In this document: in pieces, positions 21,058-32,689 of the stretch | How the letters are laid out: each line of letters opens with the position of its first letter | Position numbering within the stretch: the stretch's first letter is position 1 | NCBI RefSeq assembly: GCF_027595985.1 | Contig: NC_073305.1 | Location: 178,267,949-178,331,948, forward strand | DNA from: Sorex araneus | Lineage: Eukaryota > Chordata > Mammalia > Eulipotyphla > Soricidae | Direction of reading: 5' to 3' | Length of the DNA stretch: 64,000 bases | The notes under the pieces: generated by a model | What the model was told of the DNA's origin: nothing | Databases searched by the model: none | Seen by the model: only the letters and a program-made list of their open reading frames with translations | Translations under genes and position numbers: made by a program

Positions 21058-21061
<4 letters not shown>

Positions 21062-21240
21062 AATGCGTAAGTGTGAGGCTAACAAAACGGGGACAGGACT
21101 GTGCGATGGGCTGACAACTGCAGGATGCTGATGAAAAACGGAAAAAAGAGACACGCTTTACTCATGGCTTGAAAGGCTCAGCACTGAAGAATGTCAAGAA
21201 ATTTTCAAGGGATATATATATAAGCTTGCCACAATTCTTT

Positions 21241-21410
21241 TTTGGATTGTTTCTTTGTTTTGTTTCTTTGGGCCACACCCAGTGATGCTCAGGGGTTACC
21301 TGTGGCTCTGCACTCGGGGCTCACTCCTGGCAGTGCCTGGGGGACCATAATGGGATGTTGGGGACTGAACCTGGGCAAGGCAGTACCTGCTGTGCTATCG
21401 CTCCAGCCTC
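21241..21410 (-). mobile_element. SOR-type SINE in L1
   Basis: Reverse copy from a T-rich tail to ctatcgctccagcc; it lacks the bases between 'gggactgaacctggg' and 'caaggcag', so has a small deletion by box B. Confidence 0.88.
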
Positions 21411-21487
21411 AGTTGGTCACAATCCTTATAAAAATCCCAGTCTATAGTCACGAATGAGAATATTCTAAAATATACTATCAAGGAACT

Positions 21488-21690
21488 GTATCACTGTCAT
21501 CCCGTTGCTCATTGATTTGCTCAAATGGGCACCAGTAATGTCTCCATTGTGAGACCTGTTGTTACTGTTTTTGGCATACTGAATATGCCACAGGTAGCTT
21601 GCCAGGCTCTCTGAGAGGGGTGGAGGAATCAAACACAGGTTGGCCTCGTATAAGGCAAAGGCCCTACCCGATGTGCTATTGCTCCAGCCC
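21488..21690 (-). mobile_element. Composite SINE in L1, perfect 11-bp duplication
   Basis: Second-type body (gtatcactgtcatcccgttg, ctcattgatttgctc, ccaggtagcttgccaggctc) joined to the tRNA-like head. Flanked by atcaaggaact at 21477-21487 and 21691-21701. Confidence 0.94.
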
Positions 21691-21789
21691 ATCAAGGAAC
21701 TAGAATAGCTGGAACAAAAATTTAAAAAGCTGTAAGGCGGGAAGAATCAAGCTGACCTCAAACGACTGTATTCTGGATTTGGGGTGTTA

Positions 21790-21963
21790 TTTTTTTTTTC
21801 TTTTAGGATCACACCCGGCGATGCACAAGGGTTATTCCTGGCTCGTGCACTCAAGAATTACTCCTGGCGGTGCTTGGGAGACCATATGGGATGCTGGGAA
21901 TTGAACCCGGGTTGGCCACGTGGAAGGCAAACACCCCACCCGCTGTGCTATCCGCTCCAGCCC
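21790..21963 (-). mobile_element. SOR-type SINE in L1, 17-bp duplication
   Basis: Reverse copy flanked by ctggatttggggtgtta (21773-21789) and ctggatttggggcgtta (21964-21980), one mismatch. Confidence 0.95.
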
Positions 21964-22771
21964 CTGGATTTGGGGCGTTAGGGGTGGAAGGACAAACACA
22001 TAGATCAGTGGAACAGAACCCAGAACCCAGAAAAGACACATCAATATGCACAACTCATTACAGACAAAGGGACCACCACACTGCAGTGGGGGAGAAAGGC
22101 CCATTCCACACCCTGGGGGGCTTGATCACAGAATTTCCGAAGGGGAGAGGGCAGAGGACATTGACCAAAGTCTCAGATCCTAAAAAAAAAATGAACTCCA
22201 AGTGGGTCACAGAAACTCGAAACACGGAAAATCTGGCGACGAGCGGGGAATGACATCTTCAGGGACTTAGAGTGAGACAGTTTCTACACTTGACATCAAA
22301 AGTGGAATCCATACAAGGAGAAATTTATTTCTCCCCACAAAGAAAAAGCTTTTGTTCTGTGAAAGATCCTGACCAGAGAGGGAAAGATCGAGCTTACTGC
22401 TGGCCGGACTAGCTGCAGACCTCAGCAAGCGAGGCCTTTGGTAAAGGACCAAGAGCTGGAACACATATATAATTCTCCCAGTGCACATGGAAAAAAAACA
22501 CCGCCTTCGAAAATGAACAGGAGGCTCCGAGAGACATTTCCCCAGAGAGGATGTATGGAGGAGGGCACGTAAACACACAGGAGGATGTTCCCTGTCACGA
22601 CCTGGGAGCGAAGGCGAGTGAGAACCACAGGGAGCCATCACGAGGCGCCTGTCAGATAGGAAAACTCAAAAATCCTGTTACCACCCCGCCCTGGCAAAGG
22701 GGCAAATGTCCAGACAGCTCACTAGGCTGGCGGGAAGGCAGAGAGGCAGAACCAGCTTGGAAAAATGGTGT

Positions 22772-22950
22772 GGGGCTGGAGCGATAGCACAGCGGGGAGG
22801 GCGTTTGCCTTGCACGTGGCCGACCCGGGTTCGATTCCCAGCATTCCCATATGGTCCCCCGAGCACTGCCAGGAGTAATTCGTGAGTACATGAGCCAGGA
22901 GTAACCCCTGAGCATCGCTGGGTGTGACCCAAAGAGAAAAAAGGAAAAAG
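22772..22950 (+). mobile_element. SOR-type SINE in L1
   Basis: Plus-strand near-consensus copy flanked by aaaaatggtgtgg-type and aaaaacggtttgg-type sequence (22761 and 22951), so a duplication with two or three mismatches. Confidence 0.9.
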
Positions 22951-23317
22951 AAAAACGGTTTGGCAGACAGAAAAGAAACGTGCACCCACCATACCGGCTA
23001 GCTGTTGCACTCAGACTTCTCTCCAAACCCCACCCCATGCTGAGGAGAAAAGTCTGTTCACATATTTAATCCTAATAGTGAAAAGCCGGAAATATCCCCA
23101 ATGTCCTTCAGTCCGTTAGGTCAGGAGTTAGACGCCGTGCGGTTTGCCCCTCACCATAGCTGACTGCAGCCCAGGGCTGCGTGCAAACGCCCTGGGAACT
23201 CACCTATGCAAGTCCTGAGCACGGCAGAAATGGAGCCCTGGAGTGGGCAGGGCTGGAGGGGCTGGTGGGGACGGTGCTAGGTCCAACGGTGTCAAAGTCA
23301 ATAACCTGGGGTGTTTG

Positions 23318-23319
<2 letters not shown>

Positions 23320-23357
<38 letters not shown>

Positions 23358-23380
23358 TGTGTGTGCGTGTCTGTGTGTAC
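23320..23380. repeat. (TG)n microsatellite
   Basis: About 18 perfect TG units then interrupted gtgagtgtgtgcgtg. The surrounding 23131-23440 holds no recognised gene; a partial reverse SINE lies at about 23445-23490. Confidence 0.95.
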
Positions 23381-23689
23381 GTGTTGTGATGGGTGGGGTG
23401 AGGGAGGACCTAGACATCAGTGTGTTTTCCAGATGTTTCATTTTGTGACTGGGGCCACACCCGGCAGTGCTCAGGAGACCCTCAGGCAGCCCTGGGGGTG
23501 GTCCCTTGGGCTCTGTGAGGCATTCCTCTCTCACGGCACTGCTCAACTTCCCACAAATACACGTGAGTCCAACACCATGTCCAGACAGAAGCCCCGCCCG
23601 CCGTAGCCATGGATTAGCCACAGTATAGAAAAGGAACCACGATGCTTCATTTCAGGGCGAGGAAAGCTACTGTGGAGAATGCATTGTCA

Positions 23690-24485
23690 CTTTTTTGGGG
23701 GGAGGGATTGGGTCTCCCCTGGAGGGGCTCAGGGGATACTCCTGGCTCTGTGCTCCAGGATCACTCCTGGTGGGGACTGGGAGACCAGATGGGGTGCCAG
23801 GGATTGAATCCAGATCAGCTGCAAGCAGGGTAGTTGCAAAGCAAGGCTGTATATATAAAAAATTATATATCTCAAACTTTATTAGATATAATTCTGGATA
23901 TATAAAATCTTGGGTTTGGGGGTCACACCTAAGTGGTGCTGAGGTGCTGGGGACTGAACCCGGGCCGGCCATGTGCAAATGTCCTATCCCTCTGGCCCCT
24001 GGAAGGAGCCTTTTTTTGGTTTGTTTTTTGGGCCAGAGCCGGTGGTATTCAGCGCTTACTCTCGGCTCTGTGCTCAGGGATCACTCTTGGCAGGCTCAGA
24101 AGACCGTATGGGTGCTGGGGATCGAACCCGGGTTTGCCTGCAAGTTACGCATCCTACCCACTGCAATCTCTGTCCTGCCCCTAGCTTTCTGCTTTAATGT
24201 CATTACATCTTTCAGCGTTCTGAAGGATTCTGAGGCTCTCAGTGCTCACATGAAGAGATGCATGTTCTCTCATTCCCTCCAACATTTCCCTTAGAATACA
24301 GCTTAAAACCATGTTGCAATCCTTCTCTTTCTTCCACCACACCCAGCAGTGCTCAGGGCTTACTCTGTGCTCAGAGATTGCTCCTGGTGGAGCTCGGGGG
24401 ACTGTATGGGATGCCGGTGATCGAACCGAGGTTGGCCTGGAGCCAAACAAACGCTCTCCCTGCTGTGCTACTACTCCGGCCCCGG
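23690..24485 (-). mobile_element. Cluster of four diverged reverse SINEs
   Basis: Copies at about 23700-23835, 23905-24000, 24015-24183 and 24335-24485, all reverse orientation and all with heavily changed bodies (ggtcacacctaagtgg; ggccagagccggtgg). They look older than the SOR copies with clean duplications. Confidence 0.75.
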
Positions 24486-24774
24486 CAGTGCGTCCTTCAT
24501 AAGGGCGTTTCAGACCCTCCAGACGAGGAGTTGCTGGAGACTCCCAGTGCAGGCGCGGGGGCCTCCCCGAGAGAAACCCGACGAGGAGCCAGACACTCAC
24601 AACCCCCACAGCGGCCGCTGAGCCCTTCTGGCCTTGCACAGGGGCCCAGGGTCCGACACCCAGGACTACCCCCACCTCTAACCCTGAAATCAAAAAAATA
24701 TCTACAGCATAGATGTGCGAATTTCTCATGGGGGAAAAAAATACCCACATAGATCGATTACAAAAATAAAACTA

Positions 24775-25060
24775 TTTTAATGGGTGATGCGTGCTGAAAG
24801 TAGACTCTAGACCGAACATGATGGCCACTTACTACCTGTATTAACAAACCGTAACACCCAAAAGGAGAGAGAGAGTAAGAGGGAACGTGCCTGCCACAGA
24901 GGCAGGGGGTGGGAAGAGGTGGGGGAGGCAGGAGGGATACTGGGAACATTGGTGGTGGAGAAGGGGCACTGGTGGAGGGATGGGTACTCGATCATTGTAT
25001 GACTGAAATGTAATCACGAAGTTTGTAAGTCTGTAAGTGTACCTCACGGTGATTCATTCA
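24775..25060 (+). mobile_element. L1 3' end
   Basis: Shares long near-identical wording with 60460-60750 (gaccgaacatgatg, cccaaaaggagagagagag, ccacagaggcaggg, gagggatgggtactcg, gtaagtctgtaa, cacggtgattca). This is a young L1 3' UTR subfamily distinct from the one at 16601. Confidence 0.82.
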
Positions 25061-25063
25061 CTG

Positions 25064-25135
25064 TATCACTGTATCACTGTCATCCTGTTGTTCATCGATT
25101 TACTCGAGCAGGCACCAGTAACATCTCTATTCCTC
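25064..25135 (-). mobile_element. Fragment of composite SINE body
   Basis: Begins with tandem cactgtat units and continues atcctgttgttcatcgattt, the outer end of the second-type SINE body in reverse orientation, then stops abruptly. Confidence 0.75.
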
Positions 25136-25217
25136 CCAGCCCTGAGACTACAGCAGTGATTTATTAAAAAATAAGTAAGTAAATTAAATAAAATAAATAA
25201 AATAATAGTAATAAAAA

Positions 25218-25455
25218 TGGGCTGGAGCGATAGCACAGCGGTAGGGCGTTTGCCTTGCGCGCGGCCGACCCGGGTTCAATTCCTCCGCCCCTCTCGGAGA
25301 GCCCGGTAAGCTACCGAGAGTATCTCGCCTGCACGGCCGAGCCTGGCAAGCTCCCCGTGGTGTATTCGATATGCCAAAAACAGTAACAACAAGTCTCACA
25401 ATGGAGACGTTAGTGGAGCAAACTGATGAACAACGGAACAACAGTGACAGTGACA
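25218..25455 (+). mobile_element. Full composite SINE with target duplication
   Basis: Complete copy of the second type: tRNA-like head (gggctggagcgatagcacag, box B gggttcaattcc), then two related segments with ggtaagctaccgagag and ggcaagctccccgtgg, then caatggagacgttag and an outer (acagtg)n end. Flanked by aatagtaataaaaat and aatagtaaaaataaaac. Confidence 0.93.
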
Positions 25456-26690
25456 ATAGTAAAAATAAAACTATTTAGAGACCCAAAGCCTCCCTGGAGA
25501 GGAAAACACAAACCAGCCCCTTTGCCCACATCTGAGAGAGCGAATGGGGTGGGAGAAGGGGCTCCCACTGCAGGGCCCCCACCCAGCGGGCCACACTGGC
25601 CCTGGGGTGCCCTCGCATCCCTTCAGGGGGCTCTGCTTTGGGGAAGTCCCCGGGGCGCGGCACCTGTGTGTCCGCCTGTCCGTCCTTCCGTCTGCGGCCG
25701 GGCCCCAGGGCCAGTTCCTTCCTCCTGCTCACCAGAAGCCCTGACCCGGAGACCACGGCGTCCCGCCTCTCACCCCGTCCTCTGCTCAGCGCTGGCCCCT
25801 GGGGCGGCCCGGGGGCTCCCCTCTTCGCCGCCTGTGCAGGCCAGCTCGAGACAGGGCCTCCCCGCAGAAGAGGGGCAATAAGCCTCGGATGCAAATGTGC
25901 TTCTTTCTCTGTCCCCCAGCAGGACGCGGTGGCCTTCACCCACCCTGTGACGGCGCCAGGAAGCGCCACCTGGGCCCGAGGCTTCCACTCCTCTCTGGGC
26001 CCCGTTCATGGTTCCCACCTCGGGAATGAGGTTTCCCGGGGCTGATCTGAGGTTACCGCTGCGTGGCTGAGGCCCCAACCACAGTCCCCCTCCCCCCGGG
26101 CATTGCCCGCTCCCCGCTGCTGCGAGGGTGTGCAGACTCGCCGGCCTCACAGCACGACGGACATTCACAACGGGCCCCTGGGCAGTGCTGGGATGGTCCT
26201 GTTAGCCCCCGGCATCACAGGCCCTGAGTAGCCGCACATCCTAGGCCCCTCGCCCTGAACCACCCGCCCAGGTGGCCTTATATCATTGGGACTGATGTCT
26301 GGGCCTCCTGAGCACTGTTTGGGAAGAATTAAAATGGGGTGTGTGGGCGGATATAGAGTACTGGGTCCCAACGGGCCCCCACGGAGCCCGGCTGCCTCTG
26401 GACTCTACAGACAGGACAGAGGGCTGACCTGCACTCAATCCCCGGCACCCGTGGGGTCCCTGATCCCCGCCAGGAATGATCTCTGAGCGCAGGAGAAAAA
26501 GGAAGCCCTGACCACCGCTGGGTGTGGCCCCAATAAGCCCCCCAGCTCCCCGCCCAATAAAAAGAGAAGGAAAGGCAGAGACAACATTCACACACCAGGT
26601 AACAGATAAGGCAGGGGCAGGGCTTTCAAATACAAATAGGCAGAAAGGGCAGCATTTCAGAATGTGTGTCACTCCCCCCCCTACCCCCAT
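25456..26690. other. Non-repetitive GC-rich ZBTB2 intron 1 sequence
   Basis: No gene recognised; open frames on both strands are explained by high GC. A degraded plus-strand SINE-like segment may lie at 26330-26530. Confidence 0.55.
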
Positions 26691-26694
26691 CTTC

Positions 26695-27125
26695 TTTTTT
26701 GTTTTGTTTTTGGGCCACACCTGTGCTCAGGCCTTACTTCTGGTTCAGCACTCAGGGATCACTCTTGGCAGGCTCGGGGGACCATATGGGGTGTTGGGGA
26801 TCGACCCCTGGTCAGCCACGGGCAAGGTAAAATGCCCTTCCTTCTCCAGCCCCTCTTCTTAAGCTTTTTTTTGAGTCATACCCAGCAGTGCTCTGGGGTT
26901 ACTGACTCCTGGCAGTGCTCGGGAGACCATATGGGATGCTGGGGACTGAACCCTGGGTCAGCTGCATGCAAGGCAAATGTCCTGGCAGCTATACTATCTC
27001 TCCGGCCCCCAGGAATCACTCTTGATGGGTGTTTGGGGGGGACCATATAGGATATGAAGATCAAGCGAGGGTCGGCTTTACGCAAGGCAAGGCCCTACCT
27101 GCTGTACTATATCTGCAGCCACCAG
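26695..27125 (-). mobile_element. Three diverged reverse SINEs
   Basis: Copies at about 26697-26855, 26865-27010 and 27010-27122, ending at short complements of box A (tctctccggcccc; ctatatctgcagcc). The last is only partly preserved. Confidence 0.75.
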
Positions 27126-27134
27126 AAAGTCCTT

Positions 27135-27285
27135 TTTCTTTCTTTTTTTTTTTTTTATTAATTTATTCTTTTATTGAATCACCATGTGGAAAGTTACAAA
27201 GCTTTCAGGTTTAAGTCTCAGTTATACAATGCTCGAACACCCATCCCTTCACCAGTGCACATATTCCACCACCAAGAAGGTCCTT
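27135..27285 (-). mobile_element. L1 3' end, reverse orientation
   Basis: Complement of the tail family seen at 17460 and 54550: ttattgaatcaccatgtgg, aaagctttcaggttt, catcccttcaccagtgcaca, ttccaccaccaag. Confidence 0.85.
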
Positions 27286-27289
27286 TTTC

Positions 27290-28175
27290 TTTTTCCTGGA
27301 TTTTGGGCCACAACCTGCAGTGCTCAGGGCTTACTCCTGGCTGGGCTTGGGGGACCATATTCAGTGCTGGGAACTGAATCCCAGTCGGCTGCTTGTAAGT
27401 TAAGCATCTGACCCAGTACTCTATGCCCACCCACCCACCCCATTTTAATTCTTCCCAGACAGTGCTCAGGAAGCCCAGGCATCAGTCCCAATAAGGCCAC
27501 CTGGGCAAGGTGGTCCAGGGCGAGGGGCCTAGGATGTGCTGCTACTCAGGTCCTGTGATCCCGGGGGCTAACAGGACCATCCCAGCACCGCGCAGGGGAC
27601 CAGGTGGTGCCAGGGATTGAACCGGGATCAGGCACAGGCAAGGCAAGGCCAAAATCCCTGTACGAGCACCAAGCACACTAACTCCTCTCTTAAAAAATTC
27701 ATTGATTGGGTGGGTTAAGGCCCTGCATGTAGCTGAGCCAGGTTCAATCCTTGGGATGCATAGGGTCCCCCAAGCCTCATCAAGAGTGATCCCTGAGCAC
27801 TGCTGGGTGAGCCCCCTTCCCCAAAATTATTTATTAATTTCCTTTTATTTAGGGTACCATGACTTAAAGCCCTAGTAACAGAGCTATGCAGATTCAATGT
27901 TGCAAGATCAGAATCTCCTTGCTAAGAAAAGACAATTGGCATTATATTCAATGTCATCGAAAAATTAATCTTTGCTTCTCCATGTGAAGAAAAAAAAAGA
28001 CAACATGCAATTTTTCTGTTTTGGGGCCATATCTGGTGATGCTCAGGGTTCCTCCTGGCTGTGCACTCAGAGATCACTCCAGGTGGGCTCAGGGGACCGT
28101 ATGGGGTGCTGGCCATCAAAGGTCAGCCATGAGCCAGGCCAGCATCCGACCTGCTGTACTAACTCTTTCAGCACC
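27290..28175. repeat. Diverged SINEs and short unique spacers
   Basis: Reverse copies at about 27300-27430 and 28018-28175, a reverse remnant at 27590-27650 and a plus-strand copy at about 27705-27830 (taaggccctgcatgtag). The spacer 27840-28010 is AT-rich and unrecognised. Confidence 0.65.
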
Positions 28176-28789
28176 ACAACACGTGGCGTCATAAAGTTCA
28201 CTTTATGACAGTGGGCTGTACCTAGCTGGGGTTCGGGGGGCACCCTGGGCAGCACGCAGACTTCCTGTTTTGGGGTCCGAAAGCCCGTGTGGTGCTGTTG
28301 AACCTGGGCCTCGGGCCTGCAAAGCACGAGCTCTCTTCTGGAACCATCTCCCTGGCCCTGAACTCTTCCTGAGACTCAGGGGGTCTCTCGGGAGAAGGGA
28401 CAAAGGGCTCGGTGAGTGCGCAGCCCGCTCTGAAGGCCACACGCTCTGCAAACCCAGTTTCAGGGGAGCGCCTTCACAAGCCGTCTCCCTCCCTCTGGGC
28501 CCCGCCGCGCCCACTCCTGGGGTCCCTCTGACCAGCCACAGAGGAAGGTCAGGCCTCGAACACCCTCCCCCCACTGACCTGGCTCTCCGCGGAACACCCC
28601 TCGGGCACAGTGGGAAGGATACCAGGCTCCAGGATGCCTAAGTTTATTTCCTACTTCATCACCCCACGCACAGGCCGAGAACTGGCGTCCAGGGTCGGCC
28701 CACGATCTCTTTAGAGAGAAGAGTGTCCATCCACTTGGGTTCCTGGCCGCTGGGGAACTGGAGTGGAGGCTCAGTTTCTGTTTTTTCTT

Positions 28790-28936
28790 TCTTTTTCTCT
28801 TTTTTCCCTCCCTCCATCTTCCCTCCCTCCCTCCCTCCCTCCCTCCCTCCCTCCCTCCCTTCCTTCCTTCCTTCCTTCCTCCCTCCTTCCCTTCCTCCCT
28901 CTGTCCCTCCCTCCCTCCCTCCCTCCTTCCTTTTTC
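28790..28936. repeat. (CCCT)n/(CCTT)n microsatellite
   Basis: Tetranucleotide pyrimidine tract with a block of ccct, then cctt, then ccct units. The preceding 28176-28789 is GC-rich, non-repetitive and holds no recognised gene. Confidence 0.95.
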
Positions 28937-29850
28937 ACCCAGTGATGCTTGGGGGGGTTATTCCTACCTGCACTCAGGAATCACTCCGTTGGCTTCAGGG
29001 TACCATATGGGATGCCAGGGATCGAATTGGCTGTACTACCTATCACTTTGGCCCCCTAAAAGCTCAATTCCTAATTATCCTAGATTCACCTAGAACAATT
29101 CCTATCTGGACGAGGCTTGAGGCTCAGTGGCAGAGCTCATGCCTGGCATGTGTGAGCCCCTGGGTTAATCCCTGCCACCGAAGAGCCAAAATCCTCGGGG
29201 CAGGAGAGGTATAACAGCGGGGAGGATGTTTGCCTTGCTTGGGGCCAACTCAGGTTCAATCCTGGCATCCCATAGGGTCCCGCGAGCACCTCCAGGAGTG
29301 ATTCCTGAGTGTAGAGCCAGGAGTGACACCTGAGCACTGCCGGATGTGGCCCCCAAAGCAAACAACAACTAAAAACCAACCCTCCCCACCCCAACACGCA
29401 TTAACACATGCATCCTTTAGGTCTTGGGGCCATCCTTGGTGGTGCTCAGGGGTGATTCCTGGCTCTGCACTCAGGAATTGCTCCTAGTGGTGCTTGGGGG
29501 ATGCTAAGGGATGCAAGGGATCAAACCTGGGTCTACCGTGTGCACGGCAAACACCCTCCCTGCTGTACTATCGCTCCAGTCCCCATGTGCTACATTTCAG
29601 AAGAATCTCTCCATTCTGAAATGTCCCTTTGTGTTTTTCTGTTCTGAACACTGCTGCTTTTTTTTTGGGGGGGGGGTGTGGCTGGGAAGGGCGTACCTGG
29701 CAGTGCATCGGGGCTACGCTGTGGGTCTGTGTGTCTGGGGGTCACTCCCAACAGCACTTGGGGGAATCGTGAGGTACCAGGATGGAACTCCGGGCTGGTG
29801 CCTGCAGTATGCTCTCCATCCCTCTGAGCTGCGGCCCCGCCCTCCGAACG
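28937..29850. mobile_element. SINEs in both orientations
   Basis: Reverse copies at about 28937-29055, 29425-29582 and 29655-29845; a plus-strand copy at about 29197-29370 (ggggcaggagaggtataacag). The reverse copy at 29425 keeps a near-consensus box region. Confidence 0.75.
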
Positions 29851-30270
29851 GTGCTACTTATCGGCAGTAACGCACACCGCACTTTCGGCTCAACACCAAA
29901 GCTCTTAATGTCATTATCACAATCGCCGCCGCAGCATTAATCACGGGTGACCACTTAGCCTGGGCCAGCTTCTTTCCAGAAGGAATTTAGGGTTGGGTTA
30001 AGTAACACGCCCACACAGAGGGCTTGTTCTTGAGGAAGCAGGGTGAGGGAGCGGCCGTGCATCCAACAAACACTCAGTGAGGGCTTCCGCTGGGCCAGGC
30101 CCAATGCACGCAGTGGTCCCCAGGCAAGGCTGGACCTCAGGTGGGATGGAATGTTTGCCACGCGAATAAGAACTTAGTCGAAAGAACTCTAAGGTCATGA
30201 AACGGCCTCTCGCTTGGCTCGGGGAAGGCTTTGGGGAGACAGTGCCTGCTAAGGAGAAATTGAAAGGTGG
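29851..30270. other. Non-repetitive intron 1 sequence
   Basis: No exon, RNA gene or recognised repeat. A degraded plus-strand SINE fragment with a poly-C run (30394-30406) follows. Confidence 0.55.
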
Positions 30271-30520
30271 GGACATCGCACAGGCCTTCAGGTGCTCGCT
30301 GGCTGTGGGTCAACCCCTGGCATTACGTATGGTCCCAGAGCACTGCCAAGAGTGATGCCTGAGCACTGGAGGGTATGGCCTGTCCCCTCTCCCCCCCCCC
30401 CCACTACAAAGGAGGGAGCATGAAAACGAGAAGCATTAACGGGGCATAGACGAGTCACCCAGGTGGTGGGAGGGATCGACATTTGCAAAGGCCTCAGAGG
30501 CAGCTGGAACAAGTGCCAGC

Positions 30521-30656
30521 AGAGAACTGAAAGAGGAGGGTGTGCAGGACGGGCAGAGAACTGAAAGAGGAGGGTGTGCAGGAAGGGCAGAGAACTGAAA
30601 GAGGAGGGTGTGCAGGAAAGGCAGAGAACTGAAAGAGGAGGGTGTGCAGGAAGGGC
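30521..30656. repeat. 34-bp minisatellite, four copies
   Basis: Unit starts agagaactgaaagagg and ends aggaagggc; copies begin at 30521, 30555, 30589 and 30623 and differ at only one or two bases. On the minus strand it gives a periodic open frame with Leu-Leu-Phe-Gln-Phe, an artefact of the repeat. Confidence 0.97.
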
Positions 30657-31050
30657 AGATTCTGGTCACGGAGCTCGGTGTGGACAGGGAAGTCCTGGAG
30701 GGGATGGCACAGTGAGAGGCGCAGAGGCTGGGGGGCGGGGGGCAGGAAGGGGAGGGGAGAAGGGGAGCGCAGTGACAAGTGGCGGAGAGGGCCTGGGTGG
30801 CTGAGACGGGGTGTGGGAGGGGAGGGCCAGGTGACAGGTGAGGAATGACCCAAGACACAAAACCCCGAGACCTGATGCAGGGGAGACTGGGGGGGCTCCA
30901 GGCACCCCTGGGGTGTAAACCTGGATGTCTGGGTAGCCCACAGGACCCCTCGAGAGAGAAACAGGGATGTGTGAAGACGGTGAGGGTGGGCTCACACGTG
31001 CGGGGAAAGAGGCATGTTCGAGACCCCTGGGAGAGAGCAGGATGCTGTGT
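30657..31050. other. G-rich non-repetitive intron 1 sequence
   Basis: Purine-rich on the plus strand with many ggggag runs; nothing recognised. Confidence 0.55.
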
Positions 31051-31054
31051 GTGA

Positions 31055-31405
31055 GATTTGGAGCCACAGCCACAGTGCTCGGGTTTATCCCTGGCTCTGT
31101 ACTCAGGGGTGATGCCTGGTGGTCTGCTGGGAACCAAACCGGGGGGCTTGGCTGTATGCAAGAAGGCGGGCGTCTTCACCTCCGGACTATCCCTCCGGCC
31201 CAGGGACTCAGTCTTTTTGGTTTTCTTTTTTGGGGGGGTGGGTGGGGGCACTCACTGGCCAATGCTCAGGGGTAACTCCTGGCTCTGCACTCAGGAATCA
31301 CTCCTGGTGGTTTTTGGGGGACCATGTGGGATGCCAGGAATCAAACCTGGGTCAGCTGCCTGCAAGGCAAGCGTGCTCCCCGCTGTCCCATCGCTCCGGC
31401 CCCAG
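31055..31405 (-). mobile_element. Two reverse SINEs
   Basis: A diverged copy at about 31058-31205 and a better preserved one at 31215-31403 whose T-rich tail is followed by a G run. Confidence 0.8.
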
Positions 31406-31797
31406 GAGCTCATAACCTCAACTGGGGTTTATGTCTGAGCGTCTTTCGGGAAGTCAGACGCGCGTGACCCCAGGAGTCACATCCTCAAATCACTGCATGA
31501 GAAGCCAGAGAGATTAGCCTAGAAGCAAACAGGAGCCAGCATATTCCCCGCCTTCTGGGTGTCTGTTTCCTGTTCTTCCCACCTCACTACCTTTCTCTCT
31601 AGGTCGCTCCTAAAAGCTGACAAGCCTGTTACTTAAGTTCTTGTCCCAAAGGGCTGACAGCGAGACAGGAAGCGGAAGCCCAGGGCTGGCCAGCAAGTTC
31701 AAGGGGCGAGAGCTCACGCTCTGCATGCAGGAGGCCCAGGCCTCATCCCTGGCACCACATATGTTCTCCCATACCAGGAGGCTTCCCCCAGCCAAAG

Positions 31798-31800
<3 letters not shown>

Positions 31801-31844
<44 letters not shown>
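31801..31844. repeat. (AC)n microsatellite
   Basis: Twenty-two uninterrupted AC units. It ends a diverged plus-strand SINE-like segment (31700-31790, gctctgcatgcaggagg). A further diverged segment lies at 31925-32125. Confidence 0.95.
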
Positions 31845-31845
<1 letters not shown>

Positions 31846-32309
31846 CTTCTTTAAATCATACTAGTGAGGAATCTGAAGGAAAGCTGAGTGGGAGAGGCGA
31901 GACATTTCCTGACAAAGTGAGACTTGAGGGGCGAGGCTTCGGCCCAAGGACACTCTCCATGTTCAAGGCCCTGGGTTGGAACCCTGGCACTGCATGTGCT
32001 CCAGGGCTAGTCCTGCCTTTGTGCTCCGAGTGACTCCTGGCCATGGCATGGGGACCGAATGCTGGGCAGTGGATCTACGTGGTGGACACGTGCAAGGCAA
32101 GCGCCTTTCCCCTAGGTTATCTCTGGCCTACAAACTCAGTTTCCATAGAGCTTTTCCTCATGGATGTATCTATCTAGGGAGCCTTTTTTTAAAATTCCTT
32201 TTTGGTAAGTAAATCCAGAGTAAGACAGACATCATGCTGAAAGAAGTAAAACGTCACTTTCCCAAGTCACGTGCAATGATGGTTTATGATTTAAATTGAT
32301 TTGGCTTAT

Positions 32310-32685
32310 TATTATTTTGCTTTTTGGGCCACACCCTGCAATGCACAGGGGTTACTCCTGGCTCATGCACTCGGGAATTTACTCCTTGGCAGGTGCTCAA
32401 GGGACCACATGGGATGCTGGGAATCAAATCCGGGTCGGTTGTGTGCAAGGCAAACGCTCTACCCACAGTGCTATCACTCCAGCCCTTATTATTATTTTTA
32501 AATTCATTTTTGTGTTTTGGGCCATACCCAGGGTACTCAGAGGTTACTCCCAGCTCTGTGCTCAAGAATCACTCCTGGCCTGCTTGGGGGCCATATAGGA
32601 TGCTGGACCCAGGGATCAAACCTGGGTGGGTGGTGTGCAAGGCAAACCCCTTACCTCCTGCACTATGGCTCAGGCCCCTGCCCTG
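32310..32685 (-). mobile_element. Two reverse SINEs
   Basis: The first (32313-32486) is close to the consensus, with tcatgcactc in place of ctgcactc; the second (32500-32682) is diverged. Confidence 0.85.
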
Positions 32686-32689
32686 GCTT

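Larger units (their letters stand above)
21115..23130 (+). mobile_element. Old L1 ORF2/3' remnant carrying four SINEs
   Basis: The pieces between SINEs read as one plus-strand L1: ggctcagcactgaag (about 21176), aatccttataaaaatcccag (21421), agaatcaagctgacctcaaa (21742), agatcagtggaacagaaccc (about 22002), and segments near 22460-22760 and 22960-23120 (ccccaatgtcc) in the usual order of the reverse-transcriptase C-terminal and 3' region. Many stops and frameshifts; not active. Interrupted at 21241, 21488, 21790 and 22772. Confidence 0.83.

Noticed and set aside
24258-24752. 164-residue plus-strand open frame
   Set aside because: The first half is SINE translation and the rest a GC-rich unique stretch with no domain or splice context.
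30436-31251. 271-residue minus-strand open frame with periodic LLFQFS wording
   Set aside because: It is produced by the 34-bp minisatellite and flanking C-rich sequence.
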